Shown here piece by piece: positions 54,210-62,468 of a DNA stretch of 64,000 nt; within the stretch, counting starts at the first letter, position 1, and the number at the start of each line of letters is the position of its first letter. Origin of the DNA: CBINFS01 sp966250015 (GTDB lineage: Bacteria > Bacteroidota > Rhodothermia > Rhodothermales > DASSAV01); NCBI GenBank assembly GCA_966250015.1, contig CBINFS010000007.1:62001-126000 (forward strand). The letters are read 5' to 3'. The notes beneath the pieces are model-generated. The model did not search any database and was not told the DNA's origin. It saw only the letters and a list, made by a program, of their open reading frames with translations. Position numbers and translations under genes: made by a program.

Positions 54210-55028
54210 GTGTTTGGTGGTCTCCACACGAGTCTTGAACGCCTGTTGTACGAAAGGGGACAGATAGATCCATCGGAGGTCGACGTTCGTTTCGAAGCGC
54301 CGACTAAGGAATGGACTGCGTCGCTCCTCATGCCCACCATCAACCTGTTTCTGTTTCGGGTCGAAGAAAACACGGATCTAAGAAGAACGGACTTCACGAC
54401 GACAAAAGGGAATGGCACGGCAACCCGCAGAATGCCTGCCCGCCGCATCGACCTGCACTACATGGTAAGCGTGCTGTCGACGTCCGTGGTCGACGAGCAC
54501 GAGCTGCTCTGGCGGACGCTTCGAACCTTAATGAAGCATGCCGAGATACCGGTCGAAATCCTGACGGATAGCCTGCGTATGGCCGACGTTCCCATTTCGA
54601 CCCGCGTGGCACAGTCGGAAGACGAAACGAAACTGCTCGACGTTTGGAGTGGCCTCGAAGCCGTGCCCCGCCCCGCGCTGACGTACGTCGTCACGGTGCC
54701 GGTAGACGTCGAAATCAGCATTGAAGCTCCGCTCGTTTTGACCCGGCAGGCGCGGTATACGCGCTTCATGGGCGACGATGCCGAACCTCGTACACGCTTT
54801 CACATCGGTGGCATAATACGGGATAAGGATGGAGCGCCCGTATCGGGTGCTCATGTAACTATTGAAGGAAGTGGAGTCGAAGCAAGTGTTTCCGACAGCG
54901 AAGGACGGTTCGTCCTCGTCGGGGTGCCGACTGGAAATGTGAGGCTGAAAGTCGTCTCCTCTGGAAAAGCTCCCAAAGCAGTGCCGGTCACTGTTCCGTC
55001 TTCCTCCTACGACGTGGTACTGGATTAA
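54210..55028 (+). CDS. eCIS DUF4255 protein fused to a carboxypeptidase-regulatory-like domain
   Basis: The 272-residue product starts at GTG 54210, the earliest possible start after an in-frame stop at 54195. Residues about 1-190 are DUF4255: GLHTSLERLLYERGQ, PTINLFLFRVEENTDLRRTDFTTTKGNG, RRIDLHYMVSVLSTSVVDEHELLWRTLRTLMKHAEIP, and the strand VTVPVDVEISIEAPLVLTRQARYTR. The last 75 residues form a beta-sandwich of the CarboxypepD_reg type (IGGIIRDKDGAPVSGAHVTIEGSGVEASVSDSEGRFVLVGVPTGNVRLKVV). It is a second DUF4255 gene in the locus; the extra domain might decorate the particle end. Confidence 0.85.
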   Translation: MFGGLHTSLERLLYERGQIDPSEVDVRFEAPTKEWTASLLMPTINLFLFRVEENTDLRRTDFTTTKGNGTATRRMPARRIDLHYMVSVLSTSVVDEHELLWRTLRTLMKHAEIPVEILTDSLRMADVPISTRVAQSEDETKLLDVWSGLEAVPRPALTYVVTVPVDVEISIEAPLVLTRQARYTRFMGDDAEPRTRFHIGGIIRDKDGAPVSGAHVTIEGSGVEASVSDSEGRFVLVGVPTGNVRLKVVSSGKAPKAVPVTVPSSSYDVVLD

Positions 55029-55106
55029 TGGAACCGTGTGCGGCCGAAACGGCCGACGCAACGCCTGAGTGCTGTTACTTTTCACCTAACCAAGGAGGAG
55101 TTTTCC

Positions 55107-56702
55107 ATGCCTGAATACCTATCTCCCGGTGTCTACGTTCAAGAGGTGGATAGCGGACCCCGACCAATTGAAGGTGTCGGTACAGCTATGGCTGCCTTCG
55201 TAGGCTTTGCACCCGCGGGACCGGCGAACCGTCCCGTGCTCGTCACCAACTGGACGCAATACGTTGAAAACTTCAGTGTATTGGAGGATGGCGGCAAACG
55301 TAATCCGCACATGCCCGGTGCTTTTTTGTCCCACGCCGTTTACGGGTACTTTCTGAATGGCGGAGGGCGTTGCTACGTGACCCGGCTCGTGGCCGGATCG
55401 ACGACGAACGGAAAGAAAGGTAGCGCCAAGCTCAAGGAAGCGAAGGCGGAGGGACCCACACTTCAGCTGCCTAGCTCGTCCTCGAAGGCTCTCCCGTCGA
55501 TCACGATCACACCCAAAGGCGCTCCGGCCGAGGACATCGAAGTGGTGATCGAACCACCGAAGCCGGAAGAAGGCGAGAAGCCCAATCCGGAGACGTTCAC
55601 CATGCGCGTCAAGATGGGCGGAATGGAGGAAGTCTTCGAAAACGTGAGCCTCAGTAAAAAATCGCCCAAGTACGTGGTGGACACGGTCACGCAGACCAGC
55701 CAGCTCATCGATCTGATGGAAGAGCAGACGACGGGGACGCTGGCGGAGCGGGCGCCCAAACCCGGCACGTACACGCTCAAGGCGCCTGAGCCGGCATCCC
55801 TCCCCACCGTACAGTCGAGCGATTTCGTCGGAGACGTGGCAGAACGGACAGGACTGGACGGGCTGGAGGTCGCAGAAGACGTGACGATGGTCTGCTGCCC
55901 GGACATTATGGCCAGCTACATGGCCGGTGAGATCGACAAGGATGCCGTGAAAGCGATCCAGCTGGCCATGATCAATCACTGCGACAAGATGGGCGACCGG
56001 ATCGCCATCCTCGATACGCCGCCGGATCTCACACCTCAGGAGGTAAAACGGTGGCGTGAGCGTGAAACCAATTTCGATTCGAAATTCGCGGCGCTCTATT
56101 ACCCGTGGATCCGGGTCGCCGGTCCTGACGGCCGTCCTCTTTCGATTCCACCTTCCGGCCACATCGCCGGCATTTATTCCAGGAGCGACAACGAGCGCGG
56201 TGTCCACAAGGCGCCGGCCAATGAGATCGTTCGGGGCGCTTTGCAGCCTGAAGTGCAGGTCACGAAAGGGGAGCAGGACCTCCTCAATCCCATTGGCATC
56301 AACTGCATCCGCAGCTTCACGAACCTCGGAATCCGCGTTTGGGGGGCTCGCACGCTGAGCAGCGATCCGGCGTGGCGTTACATCAACGTACGTCGTCTGT
56401 TCAACTACGTGGAGAAGTCGATCGAGCGTGGCACGCAGTGGATCGTATTCGAGCCGAACGACGAGGATCTGTGGGCGCGCGTCCGGCGGGACGTCGAGGC
56501 CTTCCTGACGACGGTGTGGCGCGACGGGGCACTCTTTGGCAGGACTGCATCGGAAGCCTTCTACGTCAAGTGCGACGCGGAGCTCAATCCGCCGGAGGTG
56601 CGCGATCAAGGGCAGCTCGTCATCGAGGTTGGCCTGGCGCCGGTGAAGCCCGCCGAGTTCGTGATATTCCGTTTCAAGCAATGGGCTGGTGGTGGCGCAT
56701 GA
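55107..56702 (+). CDS. eCIS contractile tail sheath protein
   Basis: From ATG 55107 (strong AAGGAGGAG site 6 nt upstream) the protein has 531 residues. It starts PEYLSPGVYVQEVDSGPRPIEGVGTAMAAFVGFAPAGP, which is the standard sheath N-terminus, then NWTQYVENF, YFLNGGGRCYVTRLV, and the C-terminal sheath core CPDIM near 270 and SIERGTQWIVFEPNDEDLWARVRRDVEAFLTTVWRDGALFG, ending FVIFRFKQWAGGGA. It forms the outer contractile layer. Only one sheath gene is seen here, while PVC and Afp have two or three. The 140-residue acidic insert (about 110-265) is larger than in phage sheaths. Confidence 0.95.
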   Translation: MPEYLSPGVYVQEVDSGPRPIEGVGTAMAAFVGFAPAGPANRPVLVTNWTQYVENFSVLEDGGKRNPHMPGAFLSHAVYGYFLNGGGRCYVTRLVAGSTTNGKKGSAKLKEAKAEGPTLQLPSSSSKALPSITITPKGAPAEDIEVVIEPPKPEEGEKPNPETFTMRVKMGGMEEVFENVSLSKKSPKYVVDTVTQTSQLIDLMEEQTTGTLAERAPKPGTYTLKAPEPASLPTVQSSDFVGDVAERTGLDGLEVAEDVTMVCCPDIMASYMAGEIDKDAVKAIQLAMINHCDKMGDRIAILDTPPDLTPQEVKRWRERETNFDSKFAALYYPWIRVAGPDGRPLSIPPSGHIAGIYSRSDNERGVHKAPANEIVRGALQPEVQVTKGEQDLLNPIGINCIRSFTNLGIRVWGARTLSSDPAWRYINVRRLFNYVEKSIERGTQWIVFEPNDEDLWARVRRDVEAFLTTVWRDGALFGRTASEAFYVKCDAELNPPEVRDQGQLVIEVGLAPVKPAEFVIFRFKQWAGGGA

Positions 56703-56703
56703 G

Positions 56704-56749
56704 CCACTACGTAACGAGAGCATAGTGGTATCTCGGGCGAGGTCCCGAG
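56704..56749 (+). promoter_or_regulatory. Two hairpins between the sheath and tube genes
   Basis: CCACTA (56704-56709) pairs with TAGTGG (56723-56728), and CTCGGG (56732-56737) pairs with CCCGAG (56744-56749). There is no T tract, so they are not terminators; an RNA-stabilising or processing role would suit a highly expressed tube gene. Purely sequence-based. Confidence 0.45.
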
Positions 56750-56788
56750 TACGGAACTGAATAAACTTGAACATTGGAGGGGTTTGCT

Positions 56789-57229
56789 ATGGCGAACACA
56801 GATCCCCTGGTATCTGCATGGTTTGGGGTCGAGTTTCAGAATCAAGTCGTCGGGGCTTTCCGTGAATGCAGCGGGCTGGGCAGTGAAAACGAAGTGGTCG
56901 AATACAAGGCCAGCGGGCAGAAAGGCGAGTACGTGGTGAAAAAGGTGCCCGGCCGCATGAAGTGGAACAACATTACACTGAAACGCGGCATCACCGACGC
57001 AATGGATATGTGGGACTGGCGCAAGCTGGTCGAGGAAGGGAAAATCGACGATGCACGGAAGAATGGCGCCATCGTCATGTTCAACCAGGCGGGTGACGCT
57101 ATTGCCCGCTGGGAGTTCGTCAACGCCTGGCCGAGCAAGCTCACCGGTCCAACCGCAAATGCCGGCAACAACGAGGTGGCAATTGAAGAATTGGAAATCA
57201 CGCACGAAGGGTACAAACGCGTGAAGTAA
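56789..57229 (+). CDS. eCIS inner tube protein 1 (gp19/Hcp-like)
   Basis: From ATG 56789 (TTGGAGGGG site) the protein has 146 residues. It matches the T4-like tail tube family: ANTDPLVSAWFGVEFQNQVVGAFRECSGLGSENEVVEYKASG, KVPGRMKWNNITLKRGITDAMDMWDWRKLV, WEFVNAWPSKLTGPTANAGNNEVAIEELEITHEGYKRV. It stacks as hexamers inside the sheath. A perfect hairpin follows its stop. Confidence 0.94.
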   Translation: MANTDPLVSAWFGVEFQNQVVGAFRECSGLGSENEVVEYKASGQKGEYVVKKVPGRMKWNNITLKRGITDAMDMWDWRKLVEEGKIDDARKNGAIVMFNQAGDAIARWEFVNAWPSKLTGPTANAGNNEVAIEELEITHEGYKRVK

Positions 57230-57241
57230 AAGGCATTGATA

Positions 57242-57274
57242 CGGAAGAGCAGGACTCATAACCCTGCTCCTCCG
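57242..57274 (+). promoter_or_regulatory. Hairpin directly after the tube gene
   Basis: CGGAAGAGCAGG (57242-57253) pairs with CCTGCTCCTCCG (57263-57274) over 12 bp with one A-C mismatch and a 9-nt loop. It lacks a T run. It lies 12 bp after the tube stop and 22 bp before the next start, so it could protect the upstream tube mRNA from 3' decay and allow reduced read-through. Confidence 0.55.
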
Positions 57275-57296
57275 CGCATCCCCAATCGGTACCGGC

Positions 57297-57665
57297 ATGC
57301 TACAAACCGAGTTTGCTTTTACGTTGCCGAAGGGCTACGTCGACGAAAGGGGCAACCTTCATCGTCATGGGACGATGCGGCTCGCCACTGCCCTCGACGA
57401 GATTGCACCATTGCAGGACGCCCGCGCCCGCTCGAACGATGCCTACGTGATCGTTCTATTGCTCAGCCGGGTCGTCACACAGCTTGGCGACATCAGTCCG
57501 GTTCCTCCGTCGATCATCGAGAGGCTCTTTGCGAGCGACTTTATCTACCTGCAGGACCTCTACGTGAAGGTGAATGAGTCGGGCGGGGAGTCGCTCGTCG
57601 AGACAGCGTGTCCGGTATGTGGAACGCACTTTATGCTTGACCTGGCAGAGGCCGTTGAATCGTGA
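57297..57665 (+). CDS. eCIS tail-assembly-chaperone-like protein
   Basis: The 122-residue protein starts MLQTEFAFTLPKGYVDERGNLHRHG and has an alpha-helical middle (RLATALDEIAPLQDARARSNDAYVIVLLLSRVVTQLGDISPVPPSIIERLFASDFIYLQDLYVKVN) and a C-terminal Cys pair (CPVC) that may bind zinc. Similar proteins are found between the tube and tube-2 genes of eCIS loci and resemble phage tail assembly chaperones (Mu gp41-like). The family call is from memory of gene order and pattern, not a search. It overlaps the next start by 1 nt (TGATG). Confidence 0.66.
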   Translation: MLQTEFAFTLPKGYVDERGNLHRHGTMRLATALDEIAPLQDARARSNDAYVIVLLLSRVVTQLGDISPVPPSIIERLFASDFIYLQDLYVKVNESGGESLVETACPVCGTHFMLDLAEAVES

Positions 57666-57862
57666 TGTCCTCGATCTCTGAAGAAAGTCAGGAAAACCTG
57701 GGCTCCGACCGGCAGGATGGCAACACCTCCGGTATAGACCTCGAAAAGCTTGCGGACAAGGTCTACGATCTGATGCGATCCGAACTCCGGCTTTCGAGAG
57801 TTCGGGGGCAACGCTCGATGAAACAGGAAGAAACCGGTCGCTGGCGCCCACTATGGGAGTAG
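57665..57862 (+). CDS. eCIS small helical protein
   Basis: The 65-residue protein overlaps the previous stop by 1 nt. The first 24 residues are polar. The second half holds the helix LEKLADKVYDLMRSELRLSRVRGQR, which is also found at the C-terminus of the 1032-residue protein (ILAQQVHEILKRRLAAERRRG). It resembles the small helical proteins placed between the two tube genes in many eCIS loci. It may be a scaffold or docking piece, but no function is known. Confidence 0.62.
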   Translation: MSSISEESQENLGSDRQDGNTSGIDLEKLADKVYDLMRSELRLSRVRGQRSMKQEETGRWRPLWE

Positions 57863-57878
57863 CTATCGCACGTTCGAG

Positions 57879-58316
57879 ATGCCTATGGAAGATGCCTATC
57901 CAACCTGCCGGTTCTACGTCGAGATGGACAACGACACACGTGCCGTTTTTACGGAAGTGAGCGGCCTCCAGATGGAGACCGAAGTGGAGGAGCATCCGGA
58001 AGGCGGCAACAACAGCTTCGTCCATTACCTGCCGGGACGGACGAAAGTCGGACGCCTGACATTAAAACGTGGAATCGTCAGCACGAACGACTTCCTGGAC
58101 TGGTACTCCAAGATCGTACAGGGGGACATCGAGCACCGCAATCTTTCGATCGTCGTGTACGACGTGGCGGGTACGGAGCTGATCCGTTGGAATTTCCTGA
58201 AGGCTTTCCCGGTGAAGTGGGTTGGTCCCCAGCTCACGGCCGACGGGTCCATGATGGCCGTGGAAACGATCGAGCTGGTGCATGAGGGGATGACCTTCGC
58301 AGCTTCTCCGCGATAA
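57879..58316 (+). CDS. eCIS inner tube protein 2 (Pvc5-like)
   Basis: The 145-residue protein of the same gp19 tube family has PTCRFYVEMDNDTRAVFTEVSGLQMETEVEEHPEGGNNSFVHYLPGR, LTLKRGIVSTNDFLDWYSKIV and IRWNFLKAFPVKWVGPQLTADGSMMAVETIELVHEGM. In Afp/PVC particles a tube variant of this type forms the tube layer near the baseplate. Start ATG 57879 (alternative 57885). It differs enough from the first tube (56789) to have a separate place in the particle. Confidence 0.92.
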   Translation: MPMEDAYPTCRFYVEMDNDTRAVFTEVSGLQMETEVEEHPEGGNNSFVHYLPGRTKVGRLTLKRGIVSTNDFLDWYSKIVQGDIEHRNLSIVVYDVAGTELIRWNFLKAFPVKWVGPQLTADGSMMAVETIELVHEGMTFAASPR

Positions 58317-58576
58317 AGGGATGGTAATAATGGAAACGGCACGGGAAGCCAGGCCGGCCACTTTGCCCCGGTTTGAAATGATGCATTTACCAGCCGTAAT
58401 TGAACACACGGTAATTTACCGACAGACCCGCTACGTTCACGAGACGCTCGATTCTACATAGTGCTTTACGACAGCATTTAGGGCGATATGGGCGGTTCGT
58501 CCAGTCGCTCCGTGGCCATCATGCGCTCCTTACCGAAAGGAGATCAGGGAGAGGTCGCCGCTTCGTTTCCGGTCGT

Positions 58577-61500
58577 GTGCTTCATCCCACTGAATTTCAG
58601 GCAGAGCCCTATATCGAAGAGACGATCCAGAGCGTCGAACAAGCGCCTGTTGAAATACCACAGGAGGAATGGGGATTCGATTCCTTCGAGCAGGAACGCG
58701 TATTGCCTGATGCTGACATCAGGCCGACTGCCGAAACCCGGGAAGCCCGTACCGAAGTAGCCGGATCTCAACCAGTTGAGCCGGTTGCTTCTCGACGTCC
58801 GATTCCCCTTGAACCCGAAGGCTCAGGTCTCCGCCAACAAGACATCTCCATAGAGAAAACAGAGACCGGCAGGCCTCGACTAAAGGAATCCGCACCGGTA
58901 AGACGCCAGACGGTTCAACATGAAGAGGAGCGGGAAGGAATAGCCTCTGAAAAGCAGAAGGAAAAGCCGTCGGCGCCCGTAGAGATGGAACCAATGCCAG
59001 GTGGCATCGAGGTGGTTCAGGCCAGACGCCGCCCGCCCGCACATACCGATACCGCAACCGAAGCCACTCAGGCTGCAACGACCACTCAGCCCCCGCCGAC
59101 GACAACACCCTCCGAGGCTGAAAGGACAATCAACCTATTTGAAGAAGCTCAACCGTCCAGCATCGAGCTGCCCCCGTCCGAGAAGCCACCACAGGCGGAT
59201 ATAGAGCGATCCAGTGATGAACTCCAGGAGGCAGTTTCCAATGTAGCCAGGTCTGACGCCCCGGTTAATCGGGCGATACGGTTGGGGGCCACGGATCAAG
59301 ATATCGAAACCACCCCGACACCGCCATCAAGACCGGCCGGTGAAGCTACACCAGGAGTCGAGGAAATTGCCCTTTCTGCAACGGGACCACCGGTTTTTGC
59401 CCCTCCATCTGTAGACGCGGATTTGGAGATGACCCCGCCGGTGATCCTCACCATTGACGCGTCCGAGAAAACCGGTGATTTGGAAACCACCGTTCAGGCT
59501 GTTGACGCGACGAGTGAGACCGAGGCAATTCCTCAACCGAAGGGAAGCGTGAAGGTCGAGGAAACGGAAGGGGCTTCGGCAGAAAAGTGGCAACCTCGCG
59601 ATCGCTCAGCCCAGGCCTGGCTCGAGCGGTTGCGCGCAAGGGCGCGAGCGAAATCCGAGGGGACGAAGGACGTCGAGCAGCAACCGGAGCGCCCACCGGA
59701 AACGGTACGGGATAGTGGAGCCAGGGAGGCGCCGGTTCGCGCACCGGATACTGAACGCAGAGTAAGGCAGGAGGGGACTGGGGAGAAGGTAGAAGTGCCG
59801 GCACCTTTGCGGCGATTTATCAAACCGATTGCTCCGACGAAGCTCACCTCGGTTCAGCAAAGAATCGAGACTTCTATACAGGCGGCAGTATTGCCACCCC
59901 CTGCCGAATCGACTTCCGACCAAAGGGATATTCAAAAGGCTTTACCCGGCGAAAAACCAGCTCCGGCTGAGACACCATCTGAAACCGCCCGCTCTTCGAC
60001 TGCGCCTTTACCGTCCTCCGTTCTTCAAGCGGATACCAAGGAGACGGAAAATGGACCGGTTGAGGAGGTTTCCAGAGAATTGGAACCAGGATCGGTAGGT
60101 ACCCCGGCCGCCATTGACATTCCTTTAGAGAACGATACATCACAACCGATAGGTGAGGTCGATATAACTCGGACCAGTCCGGAAGAAATCCCTGTCGAGG
60201 CGCCGGAAACGTCAAGATCAACCGTCTTACGCGGCGCTGAAATACCCGCTCCAGAAGGTGTATCATCGTCAAAACCACACAGGCCGGCTACTCCCGAAAA
60301 AGAACGGAGAGGAGAGCCAGCTCACGAAGTCCCTGAGGTGCCGGTCCCCGTTGCCCAAGCCGCCCAGCCGTTAACTGCGCCTGAAGGATTCCAGCTCGAA
60401 AATGTGCAATCAGGCGAAAGCCCGTTGCCTGAAACCGAGGATCAGGTGGGTGACAATCTCTTGGAGAAGGGTGACAGACCCTTGGCAGAAAAGCCGGTTG
60501 AGCCCGTGGTCAGTCCGGACGGGACTCCAACCATTTATCGCGAGCCGATGCCCTCTTCCACTGAGACAACTTCACCTGTTACTGAAGAGACGGACTCGTT
60601 GTCGGGAGAGGAGAATGGTGTTACGGTCGAGGAGGCAGAGGCGTCGCTGTCTGAAAAGGAACAGCCTCGCGATCGATCTCCGCAAGCCTGGCTCGAGCGG
60701 TTGCGAGCGAGGGCGCAGGCGGAGGTGGATGCGGCAAAGGGTCCAGAGCAGCAGCCTGATCGACCACCGGAAACGCAACAGACGAGTGGTGCAAGACAGC
60801 AGCCGGTTCAACAACGAGAGATAAAGCCGAGGGTGCGACAGGAGGGGGCAAGGGAAAGGGTGGAAATTCCGGCGCCGGTGCGGCGGTTTGTCAAGCCACT
60901 CGTCGGGGTGGATCCTGCGGACGTGCAATTCAAACGGGGTGCGCAGGCACAAAACGTACTCGACACGGCTCGGGCGGATGCTTTGACGGTGGGCGACAGT
61001 GTCCTGCTAACCAGCAGCGCGACCGACCTGTCATCTCCTGAAACGATTGGCTTGATCGCCCACGAGCTAACGCACGTGGCGAGGAGCCGAAAGCCCCGGT
61101 ACGTACCTCCCGTTTTACAAGAATCGGGGCAGGATGATTTGCAAGCGCCTTCGCCTCTGTTTACCGGCGACGACGAACCGCTGGCGCGTCACGTAGAGGG
61201 CACCGTTCGTGAGATGGCCCGGGGTAAAATGCCGGCTATGCAAAATGCTGTGGCTTCCCCAGAGATCGAGCGATCGGAGGAAGTGAGAGCACCGTGGGGG
61301 GACCTGCCTGCTCCGTGGGAGCCGTTCCCTTCGTGGGCAAGGTGGCCGGAGGCTATACCTCAACGTGGCGATTCCTCTGATTCCGGTGCGGGAATGGCGG
61401 ATTTTGATTTCGGGTATGCCAGTACGTTGCCGTCACCCGCGTCGTCTGCCCCATCCGTTTCCGACTCAGCCGGAAGCACAGAATCATCCGGTGCTTCCCC

Positions 61501-61675
61501 GGTACAGCCAGCCGAGCGTGACCGTCTGCAGACCGATAGGGATGGCACGGATACGTCGGAGAAGTCAGGCGATCAGCGTGGAGCGCCACCCCCCGACCTG
61601 GATATCCTCGCGCAACAGGTCCACGAGATTCTAAAACGACGCCTCGCTGCCGAGCGAAGGCGAGGCATTCGATAG
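58577..61675 (+). CDS. Large Pro/Glu-rich eCIS protein with DUF4157-like core
   Basis: The 1032-residue protein starts at GTG 58577 without a clear ribosome site. Residues 1-800 are largely disordered, rich in Pro, Glu, Thr and Ser. Two copies of a 94-residue block lie at about 324-417 and 681-774 (see repeat). A partial DUF4157-like core (about 775-835) carries the HELTH motif at 829-833, and the last 23 residues form a helix (LAQQVHEILKRRLAAERRRG) shared with the 65-residue protein. Upstream of the GTG the frame stays open to 58415 with no usual start, and an ATG at 58488 in another frame begins MGG; a single inserted base would make a longer N-terminus. Possibly a tape-measure-like or cargo-loading protein; function unknown. 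Confidence 0.82.
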   Translation: MLHPTEFQAEPYIEETIQSVEQAPVEIPQEEWGFDSFEQERVLPDADIRPTAETREARTEVAGSQPVEPVASRRPIPLEPEGSGLRQQDISIEKTETGRPRLKESAPVRRQTVQHEEEREGIASEKQKEKPSAPVEMEPMPGGIEVVQARRRPPAHTDTATEATQAATTTQPPPTTTPSEAERTINLFEEAQPSSIELPPSEKPPQADIERSSDELQEAVSNVARSDAPVNRAIRLGATDQDIETTPTPPSRPAGEATPGVEEIALSATGPPVFAPPSVDADLEMTPPVILTIDASEKTGDLETTVQAVDATSETEAIPQPKGSVKVEETEGASAEKWQPRDRSAQAWLERLRARARAKSEGTKDVEQQPERPPETVRDSGAREAPVRAPDTERRVRQEGTGEKVEVPAPLRRFIKPIAPTKLTSVQQRIETSIQAAVLPPPAESTSDQRDIQKALPGEKPAPAETPSETARSSTAPLPSSVLQADTKETENGPVEEVSRELEPGSVGTPAAIDIPLENDTSQPIGEVDITRTSPEEIPVEAPETSRSTVLRGAEIPAPEGVSSSKPHRPATPEKERRGEPAHEVPEVPVPVAQAAQPLTAPEGFQLENVQSGESPLPETEDQVGDNLLEKGDRPLAEKPVEPVVSPDGTPTIYREPMPSSTETTSPVTEETDSLSGEENGVTVEEAEASLSEKEQPRDRSPQAWLERLRARAQAEVDAAKGPEQQPDRPPETQQTSGARQQPVQQREIKPRVRQEGARERVEIPAPVRRFVKPLVGVDPADVQFKRGAQAQNVLDTARADALTVGDSVLLTSSATDLSSPETIGLIAHELTHVARSRKPRYVPPVLQESGQDDLQAPSPLFTGDDEPLARHVEGTVREMARGKMPAMQNAVASPEIERSEEVRAPWGDLPAPWEPFPSWARWPEAIPQRGDSSDSGAGMADFDFGYASTLPSPASSAPSVSDSAGSTESSGASPVQPAERDRLQTDRDGTDTSEKSGDQRGAPPPDLDILAQQVHEILKRRLAAERRRGIR
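59546..60898 (+). repeat. Internal 94-codon duplication within the 1032-residue protein
   Basis: Copy A (59546-59827) and copy B (60617-60898) both read VEE...EK, then QPRDRS-QAWLERLRARA, EQQP-RPPET, SGAR, RVRQEG and ending P-AP-RRF-KP. I aligned the 79-codon main part without gaps (59591-59827 and 60662-60898) and count 51 identical residues of 79. About 790 bp of unrelated Pro/Glu-rich sequence separate them. Copy B runs straight into the DUF4157-like core; copy A does not. Confidence 0.9.
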
Positions 61676-61703
61676 GTAAACGAAACCGTGAGGTATAGTC
61701 GCG

Positions 61704-62414
61704 ATGGCCAACACTCTTTCGAGAAATGGATCTTCATCGAATACCGCCACGTCGAGCCCGGCTGCAAAGACGTACGTGAAGGCGACCCTCGTCGACATCG
61801 ATACCAATTCGAGGGTCGAATGCATGTTCAACCCGAAGGAATACACGTTCTCGAAGAAGAACCAGTGGAAGTTCGGCCGGCGCTCGGGGGCGAACATGCC
61901 GAAGCTCGAGTTCAGCAGCGGCGATCCGGCAACGATGACCATGCAGCTGCTGTTCGACACCTATGCCACACGAAAAGACGTCCGGGAGGAGTACACCGAC
62001 AAAATCTGGGAGATGATGCTTGTAAATCCCAGCCTCAAGGACAACAAGAGCAAAAAGGCGCGGCCGCCGAAGGTCCACTTTCAATGGGGCAAAACGTGGT
62101 CGTTCGATGCGGTCATCACCAGCATCAATCAGAAGTTCACCCTCTTCGATTCGGATGGCACCCCGCTTCGGGCCGTCCTGGACGTGACCTTCCAGCAGAT
62201 AAAGGACGAGAAGTTATTTCCTCCCCAGAATCCCACATCCGGTGGAACAGGGGGTGAGAGAGTATGGGTCGTGAGCGAGGGCGATACCCTTGGATGGATA
62301 GCCTACAAGGAATATGGCAATACGGCGCACTGGCGGGTCATCGCCGATGCCAATCGCCTGAAAAATGTACGGCGTCTCGAGCCCGGACGGGCGCTGGCCA
62401 TTCCAAATCTATAA
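61704..62414 (+). CDS. eCIS LysM tube-initiator protein (Pvc7/Afp7-like)
   Basis: The 236-residue protein has a low-complexity N-terminus (residues 1-20), then a tube-initiator domain (KATLVDIDTNSRVECMFNPKEYTFSKKNQWKFGRRSGANMPKLEFSSGDPATMTMQLLFDTYA ... VHFQWGKTWSFDAVITSINQKFTLFDSDGTPLRAVLDVTFQQI) and a C-terminal LysM motif (VWVVSEGDTLGWIAYKEYGNTAHWRVIADANRLKNVRRLEPGRALAIP). In Afp/PVC this protein links the tube to the spike. It is directly upstream of the spike gene. Confidence 0.93.
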   Translation: MANTLSRNGSSSNTATSSPAAKTYVKATLVDIDTNSRVECMFNPKEYTFSKKNQWKFGRRSGANMPKLEFSSGDPATMTMQLLFDTYATRKDVREEYTDKIWEMMLVNPSLKDNKSKKARPPKVHFQWGKTWSFDAVITSINQKFTLFDSDGTPLRAVLDVTFQQIKDEKLFPPQNPTSGGTGGERVWVVSEGDTLGWIAYKEYGNTAHWRVIADANRLKNVRRLEPGRALAIPNL

Positions 62415-62468
62415 GTATACCACAACGCAATGTATTGACAGCGGACTTAGGTCGAGGGTAAAAAGATT

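Noticed and set aside
55119..56774. 551-residue open frame on the minus strand opposite the sheath gene
   Set aside because: It is a composition shadow of the sheath gene; the plus strand has a strong ribosome site and clear sheath motifs.
58488..58760. 90-residue open frame overlapping the start of the 1032-residue gene
   Set aside because: Overlaps the long gene for most of its length and has no family likeness; kept only as evidence for a possible frameshift.
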